Source: Chloroflexota bacterium (lineage in GTDB: Bacteria; Vulcanimicrobiota; JAMCWD01). From it: 64,000 nt of DNA. Under the pieces are notes generated by a model, which was not told the origin of the DNA, did no database searches, and saw only the letters and a list, made by a program, of their open reading frames with translations. Below are positions 8,262 through 17,994 of the stretch, piece by piece (position 1 is the stretch's first letter; every line of letters begins with the position of its first letter). The position numbers and the translations under genes are program-made. The stretch is taken from positions 1 to 64,000 of the forward strand of contig JAMCWD010000004.1 in the NCBI GenBank assembly GCA_023475345.1, in the 5' to 3' direction.

Positions 8262-9470
8262 GTGCCGGATATAATAAAGCTTTCTCTTATTTTCGTCGTC
8301 GTAATTTTTCTCCTGTACAGGAAATGGAACCTGGGGGTCGTCCTCCTGCTTGCGTCCGCGGCCCTGGGGCTGATTTATTTTATCCCGCCCGTGAAGGCGG
8401 GCCTCATCATAATAAAAGCCAGCATCATGCCGGAAACCCTGGGCCTGGTGTTCCTCCTGATTCTTATAGCGATCATGGAATACCTGATGAAGGCGGGGCA
8501 GGGAGTCCGGCGCATAATCGAATCTCTCCGGCGGCTGGTCCCCAGCAGGCGCCTGCTTTTCATCATAATGCCCGCATTCTGGGGGATGCTGCCTTCGCCG
8601 GGCGGAGCGCTTTTTTCCGCGCCGTATTTAGTCGAGCTTGACCCTGACAACATAGTAAGTCCAGGGAGGAAATGTTTCCTGAATTACTGGTTCCGCCACA
8701 TCTGGGAATATATCTTTCCGATCTATCCCGCGGTTATTCTCTCCGCGGCTATTCTCCATATCCCGTACAGGAGCATATTCCTGACGTTTTTCCCGCTCAC
8801 GCTTGCGGCCATAGCAGGCGGCCTCCTGTTCGGCTTCCTGGGGATGAAGCTGCCGGAGAAGATAAAGCCCGAAGGGCTGAGCAAAAGATCCGCCGCATTC
8901 ATCCTGCTCAGGGAAATCGCCCCGATCCTGATTCTTCTGATCCTTGTGCTGGCGGCAAAAATACAACTGCTGCCTGCCCTGGGGATAGTCGTCGCCGGAC
9001 TTTTCATAATCATAAGGCCGGATCTCAAAAAATGGCCTACCATCCTGAAGCATTCCATAACGCTGAATACCACAGTCCTTATATTCGGCACGATTTCGTT
9101 CCAGGAAATGCTGAAGTCAACCGGGTGCCTGGGATCTGTCTCCGCGTTCCTTTCCGCGCAGGGCATGCCGGAAAGCATGATATTCATAATCCTCCCGATG
9201 ATTATAGGCATCCTGACCGGCTCATCGCCTGCAATGGTGGCTATTTCGTTCCCCATCCTTCTGAGCCTCCGGCCCGAAGCAGCCCCCGGCATGTTCGCAA
9301 TGGCGTTCGGGGCTGGTTTTTCCGGCGTCATGCTCTCGCCTCTCCACCTGTGTCTTGCGCTCACGCTGGATTATTTCAAAACGACACTCGGCGCCGTTTA
9401 CCGGATTATATGGGCGCCCGTACTGGTAGTTATACTTACAGGCATAGCGTTGTGGCTGACAGGCAAATAG
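8262..9470 (+). CDS. DUF401 family integral membrane protein (first of a tandem pair)
   Basis: The 402-residue, strongly hydrophobic protein has about ten membrane segments. The segments near GMLPSPGGALFSAPYL and GSSPAMVAISFP are typical of DUF401, a family I recall as belonging to the ion-transporter group of permeases; no substrate has been established. It begins at a GTG six bases after cobO and is therefore in the B12 operon. A paralogue follows. The neighbourhood suggests transport of an organic acid linked to methylmalonyl/propionyl metabolism, but that is inference from position only. Confidence 0.75.
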   Translation: MPDIIKLSLIFVVVIFLLYRKWNLGVVLLLASAALGLIYFIPPVKAGLIIIKASIMPETLGLVFLLILIAIMEYLMKAGQGVRRIIESLRRLVPSRRLLFIIMPAFWGMLPSPGGALFSAPYLVELDPDNIVSPGRKCFLNYWFRHIWEYIFPIYPAVILSAAILHIPYRSIFLTFFPLTLAAIAGGLLFGFLGMKLPEKIKPEGLSKRSAAFILLREIAPILILLILVLAAKIQLLPALGIVVAGLFIIIRPDLKKWPTILKHSITLNTTVLIFGTISFQEMLKSTGCLGSVSAFLSAQGMPESMIFIILPMIIGILTGSSPAMVAISFPILLSLRPEAAPGMFAMAFGAGFSGVMLSPLHLCLALTLDYFKTTLGAVYRIIWAPVLVVILTGIALWLTGK

Positions 9471-9566
9471 CCTGAACAGGAAATCCCGTCTCCATCCACG
9501 AATCAAAATTTTGTTGAACAATTATCATGGCGCGGTTTGTCGGCAGTGAGCGGGGTGTGATATAAA

Positions 9567-10859
9567 ATGCAGACTATCGTAAGGATCATAATGGTTTTCA
9601 TCCTGATATTGATCCCACTTTTCCTTTACCGCAGGAAGAGATGGGACATGGGAATCATGATGTTCATTGCGGCGGCGGCCGTGGGATTCATATATTTTTA
9701 TTCGCCGCTCAAAGTCTCTCAAATCATATTCGGCGCCTGCATAATGCCCGAAGTTCTTTATGCCGTGCTTTCCCTGATCCTGATAACCCTCCTGGGATTG
9801 CTTATGAATGTCAAAGAACAGGGTAAAAAAATAATCGATGCCGTTTACACCGTTGTGCCCGATAAAAGGATCTTATATATGGCCGCGCCCTTTATATCGG
9901 GCCTTGTGCCTTCGTCCGCAGAGATCGAAGGCGGCGAAGAACATATAAAAGAAACCGATCCTTCGAATTCCGTAACGCCGGAGCATAAAGCGTTTTTCGA
10001 TTACTGGTACAGGAACGTATGGATCTTTATCATCCCTTTATTCCCGGCTTTTATCCTCCTGCTCACGGTTCTTAAAATCACGTACCGGGATCTCTTCCTG
10101 ACAATGTTCCCGCTTTCGATAATTGCGTTTTTATGCGGGCTTCTGGGATTCATAAAAATGAAAAAGCCCTCCGGCGGGGTTTCACCGGGCATGACCAAAA
10201 AAGAGGCGGCGCTGTTTTTGCTGAAAGAAACCGCCCCGCTATTGCTCGTCCTTTTATGCATCGTTGCTTTTAATCTCAATGTAGCGGCAGGCCTTGGAAT
10301 AGCGGCGGCCGCGGTATTCATATCAACGCGCCCGTCTTTTAAAAACCTGTTCCCGATGATCAAAAAATCGATCACGTTGAACAATACGATGCTTGTTTTC
10401 GGCATGGCGGCGCTGCTTGGAATGTTAGACGCCACCGAAAGCCTGAAGCCGGTTTCCGTCTTTCTTTCATCGCGCGGCCTGCCCGATTCCGGCCTGATGT
10501 TTTTCATCCCGTTCGCCGCGGGATACCTCATGGGGTCAATCCCCGTATCGACTGCTTTCATATTCCCGGTAATTATGGGGATGTATCCTATGGGAGTTCC
10601 GGGACGGTACGTCATTATAAACAGGCTCTCCGATTACTTCCCCTGGATCCTCAACCTCAGCCCCCAGACAGGCCTGGGGATCTTCGCGCTGGCATTTGTG
10701 GGGATAATATCCGGGGCCATGTTTTCTCCTCAAAACAAATCCTTAAAGAGGGTGCTTGATAAATACGGTTGTACCTTTGAAAATTTCCAGAAAATATTGT
10801 GGATACCCGTATTGATCCTGATACTTGCCGCCGTATTTTTTGCCATGGCGGGAAACTGA
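9567..10859 (+). CDS. DUF401 family integral membrane protein (second of a tandem pair)
   Basis: This 430-residue paralogue of the preceding gene shares the N-terminal LYRRKRWDMGIMMFIAAAAV pattern, the SGLVPSSAE loop and the YWYRNVWIFIIPLFPA helix. In the loop equivalent to PSPGGALFSAP the sequence is SSAEIEGGEEHI, with more acidic residues, hinting at a different substrate. A cytoplasmic-type segment, ANRLSDYFPWILN-like, is inserted before the last helices. The 96-base gap from the first copy contains no obvious terminator. Tandem duplication followed by divergence is the simplest origin. Confidence 0.72.
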   Translation: MQTIVRIIMVFILILIPLFLYRRKRWDMGIMMFIAAAAVGFIYFYSPLKVSQIIFGACIMPEVLYAVLSLILITLLGLLMNVKEQGKKIIDAVYTVVPDKRILYMAAPFISGLVPSSAEIEGGEEHIKETDPSNSVTPEHKAFFDYWYRNVWIFIIPLFPAFILLLTVLKITYRDLFLTMFPLSIIAFLCGLLGFIKMKKPSGGVSPGMTKKEAALFLLKETAPLLLVLLCIVAFNLNVAAGLGIAAAAVFISTRPSFKNLFPMIKKSITLNNTMLVFGMAALLGMLDATESLKPVSVFLSSRGLPDSGLMFFIPFAAGYLMGSIPVSTAFIFPVIMGMYPMGVPGRYVIINRLSDYFPWILNLSPQTGLGIFALAFVGIISGAMFSPQNKSLKRVLDKYGCTFENFQKILWIPVLILILAAVFFAMAGN

Positions 10860-10886
10860 TTATTAAAATTGCCGGGAGGGTGATAA

Positions 10887-11720
10887 ATGAAACTTGGCGA
10901 CTTTTGTCTCGACCTTCTTTCCGAAGGACGGTTCAAATTCGACGGCGGGGTGATGTACGGGGCGGTCCCGAAAAAGCTGTGGGAGAAGTGTATTTGCCCC
11001 GACGAAGACAACTGCGTCCCGCTTGAAATGAGCATGCTGCTGGCAAGGACTCCCGCAGGCAATGTACTTATCGAGGCGGGGATAGGCCCCAACTGCCCTC
11101 CGAAATACCACAAGATCTATAAAATTGAAAGAACGTCATCGGTGAAAGAAGAGCTGAAAAAATGCGGATGCTCCCCTGAGGATGTGGATTACATAGTTCT
11201 TACCCACCTCCATTTCGATCATTCCGGCGGGATAGGCAGTCCCGGCAGGGAAGGCATCGTCTGCCCCAATGCAAAGATTGTCGTACATGAAAAAGAGTGG
11301 CGGTATGCCCGGAACCCCCATATAAGAGACGACGGCGCATATATAGCCGAAGATATCGACATGATCGAAAAATCCGGGAAACTCATGCTCGTGAGCGAAG
11401 ATACCGAAATACTGCCGGGAATAAAATTGGTTCATACGGGCGGGCATTCCCCCGGGCACATGGTTGTCGTTGTAGAATCAAGCGGCGAAAAGGCGTGCTT
11501 TGCAGGCGACATCATCTCTCTCCCCGGCAACGAAAGGCTGCTCTGGGTGCTGGGCCTCGATTACGACCCTATAGAAAGCATCGATGCAAAGCAAAAATTG
11601 CTTCAGCAAATGATTGAGGAAAAATGGCTGATTTTCCCCGGCCACACTCCTTACTGCGGATACATAATCGAAGGAGAGAAATACCCGGAGCTTATCCGGG
11701 CCGGGTCCTTGCGGCTGTGA
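10887..11720 (+). CDS. MBL-fold metallo-hydrolase, lactonase-like
   Basis: The 277-residue protein carries the metallo-beta-lactamase signature THLHFDHSGG (HxHxDH), a later GGHSPGH histidine, FAGDII and a final FPGH, so all usual zinc ligands are present. The N-terminal GGVMYGAVPKKLWEK is typical of a subgroup that includes AHL-lactonase-like and related hydrolases. GGGAGG precedes the ATG. The gene lies 27 bases after the second DUF401 gene and is probably the last of the B12 operon; the next gene converges six bases away. The substrate is unknown. Quorum quenching should not be assumed. Confidence 0.8.
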   Translation: MKLGDFCLDLLSEGRFKFDGGVMYGAVPKKLWEKCICPDEDNCVPLEMSMLLARTPAGNVLIEAGIGPNCPPKYHKIYKIERTSSVKEELKKCGCSPEDVDYIVLTHLHFDHSGGIGSPGREGIVCPNAKIVVHEKEWRYARNPHIRDDGAYIAEDIDMIEKSGKLMLVSEDTEILPGIKLVHTGGHSPGHMVVVVESSGEKACFAGDIISLPGNERLLWVLGLDYDPIESIDAKQKLLQQMIEEKWLIFPGHTPYCGYIIEGEKYPELIRAGSLRL

Positions 11721-11725
11721 AAGGC

Positions 11726-12937
11726 TCAGGCGGCGCCGGGCTTATTGTTCCGGACGGTTTCTTTACCGAAGAAAATTATTATCGGCAGGCCGCATAAAAC
11801 TACGATCCCAGCGACCAGGTACATCGGCGTGAAGCCCGCCGCCTCCGCTATTATCCCGTAAATTATCGATCCCATGAACTGGCCGGTGTCGCTGGCGGCG
11901 GTGAATATGCTCATGGCCGAGCCACGGTATTCTTCAGGGATGACTTCCAGTGCAAGCGCGGTCATTGTTGGGTAAATAAGCCCGTGCCCCATCCCCAGGA
12001 GCACGCCCCCGACAATGCTCATCAGGAAGGGGAAAATCCCTATCCCCCCTACACCGAGGCCGATAAACACGAGGGCGGGGACGATTATCAATTTCCTGCC
12101 GTACCTGTCCGAAAGCCTGCCTGTTATTATCCTGGTCAATATGGAGGAGAGAGCGTAAGCGGTGAAAAAAGACCCGACCTCGTCTATTTTCATCGAAGCC
12201 GCAAACGGTGCGAGGAAAGAAAATACCGAGCTTGAAGCCGTCCCGAAAATAAAGGCCACCGACATGACAGGGAGAGACGCCCTGTCAAAAAGAAGACTGA
12301 AAAAAGATCTGCTTCCTTCTTCGCGCGGGGGTAAAAACGAATCTTTCGGCAGCATCAGCCCGAGCAGGAACCCGGCAAGACAACAGGCTGCGGCAACCGC
12401 GAAGATCCCGGCGAACGAAAATTTTGCAACTACGATTTCGCCGATTAACGGGCCTGCCGCCATCGGGGCAAGGCCTGCGATGCCGAAGATCCCGATCCCT
12501 TCTCCCAGGCGGTCGGGGGGCGAATGTCTCGACGTCCAAGTAAAAATCCCGGTGAAGAACGACCCGTAAAATGCGCCCTGCATCACGCGGAGAATCCCCA
12601 TGATAAAGCCTGCCGGGGGCAATATCATGTATGCGATGCTGACTGAAAAAAGCCCCGCCAGCCCCGCAAGAACAAAGAACCGGGCGTCCCGTTTGTCCAT
12701 CTTTTTCCCGAGCCGGACTTTTATCAAAATGGCGCTTATGGAAAATACTCCCATGACCAGGCCGATATCGGAAAGTGAAAAACCGTTTTTCTCAAGGTAA
12801 AGCGGGAACAGCACGAATATGTAATAGCTCGTCATTCCTAAAAACAAAATCGAACACGCGATGAAATATGACGGCGTATAAAGCTTCCTGTTATTTCCTT
12901 CTATAATGTCAGCAGGCATGTTTTCCATATCAGGCAT
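11726..12937 (-). CDS. MFS transporter
   Basis: The 403-residue protein has about twelve hydrophobic segments and Major Facilitator hallmarks: the loop 2-3 motif in GVFSISAILIKVRLGKKMDKRDARF and the loop 8-9 counterpart GRLSDRYGRK. The N-terminal tail is short and polar. It is convergent with the B12 operon and leaves a five-base gap. No neighbour hints at the substrate; drug or small-metabolite efflux are the common roles of this size class. The stretch 12938-13138 upstream holds no gene I can support. Confidence 0.8.
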   Translation of the reverse strand: MPDMENMPADIIEGNNRKLYTPSYFIACSILFLGMTSYYIFVLFPLYLEKNGFSLSDIGLVMGVFSISAILIKVRLGKKMDKRDARFFVLAGLAGLFSVSIAYMILPPAGFIMGILRVMQGAFYGSFFTGIFTWTSRHSPPDRLGEGIGIFGIAGLAPMAAGPLIGEIVVAKFSFAGIFAVAAACCLAGFLLGLMLPKDSFLPPREEGSRSFFSLLFDRASLPVMSVAFIFGTASSSVFSFLAPFAASMKIDEVGSFFTAYALSSILTRIITGRLSDRYGRKLIIVPALVFIGLGVGGIGIFPFLMSIVGGVLLGMGHGLIYPTMTALALEVIPEEYRGSAMSIFTAASDTGQFMGSIIYGIIAEAAGFTPMYLVAGIVVLCGLPIIIFFGKETVRNNKPGAA

Positions 12938-13138
12938 GTTCCGTATCGTGTTTCGATTTAATTAAATTGAAGTCATTGATATTATCTGTCCGCCGGGGGA
13001 TTCCTTTAACGGCGGTGTTTATTTGAAAGGAGTAGCTATCTTTTGTAGCGGATTCAGCAGAGGCTCCTGTTCAGGATGGTGAAGTCTTTCCTGTGCGAAT
13101 CTTAGCAATGTGATCTCGTAACCCCCGGGGCCCGTGCG

Positions 13139-14158
13139 TCATTGGTATTTAATCCTGAACATCAATATTTCAGGGTTTGTAAAGAACCTGAACCTCAATT
13201 GCCCGGCCCCCTGTGATATCAGGACTTTTCCCTGGGGGAAATCGAATTCGCCCCAGTTGATATTAAGCCTTGTTACGAAATACGACGGGTGGAAAAACGG
13301 GGCCTTCACCTGGCCGCCATGGGAGTGCCCGAAAACCCAGACGCCTGCTTTATACTTACAGGGCGGCGGATCTCTCAATAAAACATCGGGGTTGTGCGAA
13401 AACACAAGCCGGAAACCGTCCCCCGGCACGTTCTTAAACGTCTTTTCGTGATCACAGCGTCCCGACCATAAATCGTCAATCCCTATCAATACCAGGTTCC
13501 GCGCCGGTTCCATCCATTCGTTATGTAGTACCTTTATCCCGTAGCCATCGAATATCTTTTCGATTTTTTTGGAAATGTCTTTGCCGGGGAAGCCGTAATC
13601 GTGGTTCCCGAGGACCGCATATACTCCCAGCGGTGCTTTCAAATCTTTGAAAGGCTCATATATATCGGCCAGGTCTTCCGGGTCCTCGAAAACGTAATCA
13701 CCGCCGAGAAGCACCATATCGGGCTTCAGGCCGTTGGTTTTATCAACCAGCTTCCGTATCCACCGCTTATCCTTTTTATCCATCACGTGAAAATCCGTCA
13801 TGAAAGCAACAACGATTTCTCTTTTGTCTTTGCCGCCTGAATCAGCGGGGATAACGCCTGCGTTCCATACCCTCAGATAATTCGGGAAGAAAAAAAGCCC
13901 CAGCGAAAGCGCCAGGAGCACCGGGTAAACCGTCAGCCTTATAAGCCAGGCGATACAGGAGATTATCGCGTCTTTAGGTTTCTTGTTTTTAAACTGGAGA
14001 TATATTAAAATCCCGAACAGTATGAGTACTACAATTACCGGGACAATGTTCGACTTGAGAAACGGGCCCAGAGGCCCTATCCCGCCATGCAGATTATTCC
14101 AGAAAACTTCCATCTTTATCGTATCCGTCTCCCGGCGGCCGCCGAAAAATAATATCAT
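13139..14158 (-). CDS. Membrane-anchored metallophosphoesterase, YkuE-like
   Basis: The 339-residue protein has two N-terminal membrane helices (about 30-50 and 60-85) and then a calcineurin-like phosphoesterase domain. Visible metal-binding motifs are TDFH, GGDYVFE, GNHDYG and the C-terminal GHSHGGQ. YkuE-type members process lipid or cell-envelope phosphates, and some are relatives of the UDP-2,3-diacylglucosamine hydrolases. The start is uncertain. The first ATG has no ribosome-binding site; an internal ATG 45 bases on (14113) has GGGAG at a long distance. The C-terminal segment is basic and aromatic. Confidence 0.8.
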   Translation of the reverse strand: MILFFGGRRETDTIKMEVFWNNLHGGIGPLGPFLKSNIVPVIVVLILFGILIYLQFKNKKPKDAIISCIAWLIRLTVYPVLLALSLGLFFFPNYLRVWNAGVIPADSGGKDKREIVVAFMTDFHVMDKKDKRWIRKLVDKTNGLKPDMVLLGGDYVFEDPEDLADIYEPFKDLKAPLGVYAVLGNHDYGFPGKDISKKIEKIFDGYGIKVLHNEWMEPARNLVLIGIDDLWSGRCDHEKTFKNVPGDGFRLVFSHNPDVLLRDPPPCKYKAGVWVFGHSHGGQVKAPFFHPSYFVTRLNINWGEFDFPQGKVLISQGAGQLRFRFFTNPEILMFRIKYQ

Positions 14159-14232
14159 CCATTATAACATCAGCAGCGATAAATTTGCCAGGCTCAAGCT
14201 CGGATTACAGAAGGAAGATCCCCTGAAAAATT

Positions 14233-16134
14233 CTAAGGGTTGTCCCCGCCTCTAAGGCTGAACAGGATCTTTTTCTGGCCGACATCCCATATTTTCAAAT
14301 AGCCGTCTTCAGAACATGAAGCCAGGTATTTTCCGTCTGGAGAAAACGCGATGGAATTTATCCCCTGGGTATGCCCGTTCAATTCGGTGTAATATTTCAT
14401 CCGGGGCATCTCCCATATCCTGATAACGCCGTCACCGAAGCCGCCTGCCGCCAATTTCCCATCCTTGCTGTAGTCGATGGCCTTGACGACCACATCGACA
14501 TTGCCTGCGGAAACCGCATCGGTTATCTCGTTTTTCTCTCCGTCCCATACCCTGATATTGCCGTTATCGCAGGGGATGAGGAGTTTCTTGTCAACAGGCG
14601 AAAATTTCACCGCCCATACCTCGTCCTTGCTGCCGGGAGCATTTTTCCGGTTGGAAAATGTAAATACCTGTTCTTTGCTGTGAATGTTCCAGATTTTTAC
14701 GGTTTCATCTTCAGATGAAGCGGCCAGGAAAGATGGGTTCGGCGAAAAATCAACCCCCGTGATAGGCCCTTGGAACCCGGAAAAAGTATAGGCCAGTTTC
14801 CCGGTCTTTACATCCCAGAGATTTACTTCATTCTCCTCGCCGCCTGCCGCGATGTACTTTCCATCGGATGAAACGGCTACACAATTAATATCTTCATCGC
14901 TCGTTTTCAACTCCTGCTCCAATTTGCCGGAATTAACATCCCACAACTTCACCGCGCCATCCCATGAAGCAGTTACAAGGAACTTTCCATCCGGGGAAAA
15001 TGATATCCCTTTTATATCATCCAGGTGGGCGTCGATGGTTGAAATTATCTTGAATTCAGGAACCTTCCGCAGGACAGCTTTTCCATCTTCCCCTCCCGTA
15101 GCCATGATCTTGCCGTCGGGTGAAAATGCCAGGGAGAGGACCGCATCGGTTCTTCCCCTGATTTCCTTCACCAGGGAAGCATTTTCGGTATTCCAGATTT
15201 TTATGGATGCGTCTTCCGACCCGGTAGCCAGAAATTTTCCGTCCACGGAGAATTCGACACTGTTGACGATCCTTGTATGGGCCGGGAACGCCTTTACAGG
15301 TTTTTCCTGGAACGGCTTCCAGATTTTGACCCAGCCGTCGGACCCCGTGGTAGCAATAAACTCCCCACTGGGCGAGAAGGCCAGGCTTCTTATATTATCA
15401 TCGCTTGCCTTTGTCTGCCATACAATTTTCAAAGGCTCCCTGGTAAGAAGATACAGGTTCCCTTCTTCGCCGGATACGGCAATATATTTCCCGTCGGGAG
15501 AGAATTTGGCTTTGCTTATTTCTTCCGGCGTGAGAAGCTTGCCGATCAGTTTGTAGTCTTTCCCGTCCCACAGGCAGATAGTCTTGTCGGCGGATGCCGA
15601 AGCGAAGTATTTCCCATCCCTGGAAACAGTCAACGTTGTAACTATTTTCTTATGTTCTCTCAATGTTTCTACAGGAGAGCCGCACTGCTCGTGCCAGATC
15701 TTGATCGTACAATCATCGGAGGCCGAGGCGTCTATCCCGCCTTCGGGGAAACTGACAACTTCCGTTATCCATCCTTCATGATCACCGGAAGAGAAAGGTT
15801 TCTTTTCACCCATTACCTGTACCGATTCCCCCTTCCTGAGATCCCAGATCCTGATCGTATTGTCACAGGAACCGGATACCAGCTTGTTTTTGTCAGGGGG
15901 GAAGCTGATTGTCATAACATCGGACGTGTGCCCCTTCAATGTCTGGATAAGCTTCCAGCTCCCCACTTCCCAGATTTTTATTATCCCGTCTTCAGAACCC
16001 GATGCCATGATTTTTCCATCCGGGGAGAATGTAACCGTGCATACATCAGTGGCATGCCCGGGAAAATCTCCGGCAGTTGCCGGGGCAATAATCAACCCAA
16101 CAAATATCAAGGCAAAAATAAGTATTCTAAACAT
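14233..16134 (-). CDS. Secreted WD40 repeat protein, copy 1
   Basis: After a clear signal peptide (MFRILIFALIFVGLIIAPATAG) the 633-residue protein is made almost wholly of WD40 repeats, about fourteen, with repeated phrases such as FSPDGK, GSEDG, IKIWD and LKGH. That would give two seven-bladed propellers or one large one acting outside the cytoplasm. No enzymatic domain is fused. A GGGGGAG site precedes the ATG. A paralogue with the same architecture lies at 20116-22014. Such proteins are scaffolds for protein contacts, and the partner is unknown. Confidence 0.85.
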   Translation of the reverse strand: MFRILIFALIFVGLIIAPATAGDFPGHATDVCTVTFSPDGKIMASGSEDGIIKIWEVGSWKLIQTLKGHTSDVMTISFPPDKNKLVSGSCDNTIRIWDLRKGESVQVMGEKKPFSSGDHEGWITEVVSFPEGGIDASASDDCTIKIWHEQCGSPVETLREHKKIVTTLTVSRDGKYFASASADKTICLWDGKDYKLIGKLLTPEEISKAKFSPDGKYIAVSGEEGNLYLLTREPLKIVWQTKASDDNIRSLAFSPSGEFIATTGSDGWVKIWKPFQEKPVKAFPAHTRIVNSVEFSVDGKFLATGSEDASIKIWNTENASLVKEIRGRTDAVLSLAFSPDGKIMATGGEDGKAVLRKVPEFKIISTIDAHLDDIKGISFSPDGKFLVTASWDGAVKLWDVNSGKLEQELKTSDEDINCVAVSSDGKYIAAGGEENEVNLWDVKTGKLAYTFSGFQGPITGVDFSPNPSFLAASSEDETVKIWNIHSKEQVFTFSNRKNAPGSKDEVWAVKFSPVDKKLLIPCDNGNIRVWDGEKNEITDAVSAGNVDVVVKAIDYSKDGKLAAGGFGDGVIRIWEMPRMKYYTELNGHTQGINSIAFSPDGKYLASCSEDGYLKIWDVGQKKILFSLRGGDNP

Positions 16135-16200
16135 TTTTCTCCCCCTTTTAAATATTACTGTATTGGATATTATAATAAAATATTACTATTTTAGTCAAGT

Positions 16201-16597
16201 TTGGTTGTATTCAGAGACAACGCAATTAAAAACTTGACGACGGGCAAAACAAAGTCCCCTTGAACTTTAGCCTCAAATCTGCAAAGCAGCAAAACAAAGT
16301 CCCCCTTAATGAAAGGGGGTGGCCGAAGGCCGGCCCGCGACGAGCTCGGCCGAGTCGGGGATGTCGGGCAGGCACTTGCTTCCATTTTTTAAACCGCGGA
16401 GGACGCAGAGGATCTTCGCAGAGAGCGCAGAGTTTTACAGGGTTTGTTTGTTAAAAGATGTGAGCTTAAGCCTCAAACCTGCATATCGGCAAAACCGTCA
16501 TACCAGCGAAGGCTGGTATCCATTCCAGCAATGAATCCTTTGAACTTTAGCCGCAACGAACCGGAATACCAGAACGAAAATCCCCCTTCGTCAAGGG
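16201..16597. repeat. Repeat-rich gap upstream of the insertion sequence
   Basis: This stretch has no supported gene. It contains CCTTGAACTTTAGCC with AAAGTCCCCCTTAATGAAAGGGGG (about 16258-16320), a GC-rich inverted segment, GGGGATGTCGGGCAGGCAC, the AACCGCGGAGGACGCAGAG family (16387-16446), an inverted repeat ACCAGCGAAGGCTGGT (about 16501) and a further TTGAACTTTAGCCGCAACGA copy (16540 on) whose CCCCCTT...AAGGGGG hairpin is cut by the insertion sequence. Confidence 0.7.
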
Positions 16598-17863
16598 TGT
16601 ATGGTGTCAACAGATAGGTAACACTCGTTGTCAGGACATGGGTAACACTTTTTTGGGCTGAAGTTCAGCGTTTTTCGACAATTTCACCTGGCATATCAAC
16701 CTGCCCATGAACATTATCGTCCAGACTCCTCCCCCCTCATGGCGCGCGCTTACACGCCAGCCTACAAGCCCCTGGCCAACGTTAAACTGATGACCCAGCA
16801 GATACACCTTTCCCGACATATCCACCCGCCTGTGAACCAATCCGTCCCCTTCAATTACCATGTTCCTGTCCGGTTCCTTAAATCTTCTGTTAGACACTTC
16901 ATATCGGCATGCAGGAACGTCTCCGCCCAGCGCCCAATGTGGACGGATTTCATTATAAACATTGCGATACTCTTCGAGGCATTTATTCCAATCCGATATC
17001 GTGTTATATCTGTTTGATGACAGGCATTCCTTTTTCAGAGTCTTGTTGAAACGTTCCAGTTTCCCCTGCGTTTGAGGATGGTTGTATCTGCTTCTGACAT
17101 GATTAATATTCAAAGCCCATAAATAAATGGTGAATCTCCCCGCATACATATGACTTGTTCCGAATGATGAGCCGTGGTCCGTTAATATCTCTTTAGGCAG
17201 TCCGTTTCTAAGCGCGGCGTCCCTGAAGCCTGTTATCGCGCTCTTTATGTCGGGACTTTCGAACATCTGCAAGCCCAGGCAATAACGCGAGTGGTCATCC
17301 AGTACGGGCATCGGCCAGAACCTGGCTCCCGAATCTGTCTCTACCGGCGAAGTGAAATCTATCTGCCACAACTCGTTGGGCCGTCCCCTTTCAAATCGCT
17401 GCATCTCTTCGGCTACATCTACCTTCTCCGGGATGTTTACAAGACCGTTTCGCTTTAATATCCTGTGAACCGTTGTCACGCAGGGCTTCTCGCTTTCAAT
17501 ATCCAGAAGGCGGTGAAGCTTTCTTGCGCCCCATGCAGTGTATATTTTCTTCAGTTCCATAATTTGCGATTCGATTTCTTCGCTGGTTTTGTTCGGGCTG
17601 CGCCGCGGCTTTCTTGAACGGTCATGAAGACCGTTTACGCCGCTTTCTTCGTAGCGGCTGAGCCACTTGTAACCAGTTTTATAACTGACGCCAAACCGGG
17701 CGCAAAGGTCAGAAAATGGGATGATTTTTTGTTCCGCCAACTCACAAAATGCTTTTCTTTCATCCACGACTGAAGTGACCCTCCATGACATTTTTTCTTC
17801 CCCCGAATCTTTTTTCGGGAAATTTATATAACCACAAACCGTTACCTATGTCATGGTACCACA
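16598..17863. mobile_element. IS481-family insertion sequence with terminal inverted repeats
   Basis: The element is about 1266 bp and holds one transposase gene. Both ends start TGT and converge on CATAGGTAAC (right) and AGATAGGTAAC (left, ending 16622), so the tips are imperfect inverted repeats. It is flanked by CAAGGG at 16592-16597 and 17864-17869, a likely 6-base target duplication. Removing it restores a repeat of the local family (CCCCCTTCGTCAAGGGGG). The boundaries could shift by one or two bases. Confidence 0.8.
16631..17791 (-). CDS. IS481-family transposase
   Basis: The 386-residue protein has an N-terminal helix-turn-helix (DLCARFGVSYKTGYKWLSRY), the linker HDRSRKPRRSPNKT and an rve-type DDE catalytic core: WQIDF with the first Asp, ILTDHGSSFG with the second, and HPQTQGKLERFNKTLK with the Glu. 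The reading frame is intact and a GGGGGAAG site precedes the ATG, so the element may still be active. The product cuts and rejoins the TGT-ended inverted repeats that flank it. Confidence 0.93.
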   Translation of the reverse strand: MSWRVTSVVDERKAFCELAEQKIIPFSDLCARFGVSYKTGYKWLSRYEESGVNGLHDRSRKPRRSPNKTSEEIESQIMELKKIYTAWGARKLHRLLDIESEKPCVTTVHRILKRNGLVNIPEKVDVAEEMQRFERGRPNELWQIDFTSPVETDSGARFWPMPVLDDHSRYCLGLQMFESPDIKSAITGFRDAALRNGLPKEILTDHGSSFGTSHMYAGRFTIYLWALNINHVRSRYNHPQTQGKLERFNKTLKKECLSSNRYNTISDWNKCLEEYRNVYNEIRPHWALGGDVPACRYEVSNRRFKEPDRNMVIEGDGLVHRRVDMSGKVYLLGHQFNVGQGLVGWRVSARHEGGGVWTIMFMGRLICQVKLSKNAELQPKKVLPMS

Positions 17864-17994
17864 CAAGGGGGAATAAAAGGGGGTTGTCGCGCAAGTAAAA
17901 CTCCCGCATTAAATTTGGATAGAGCCAGAGAGAGGGCAAAAAAACAGAGCGGTGATCCAGTCTCTGGTGGATCCCCACTGGGGCACGGGAATTT

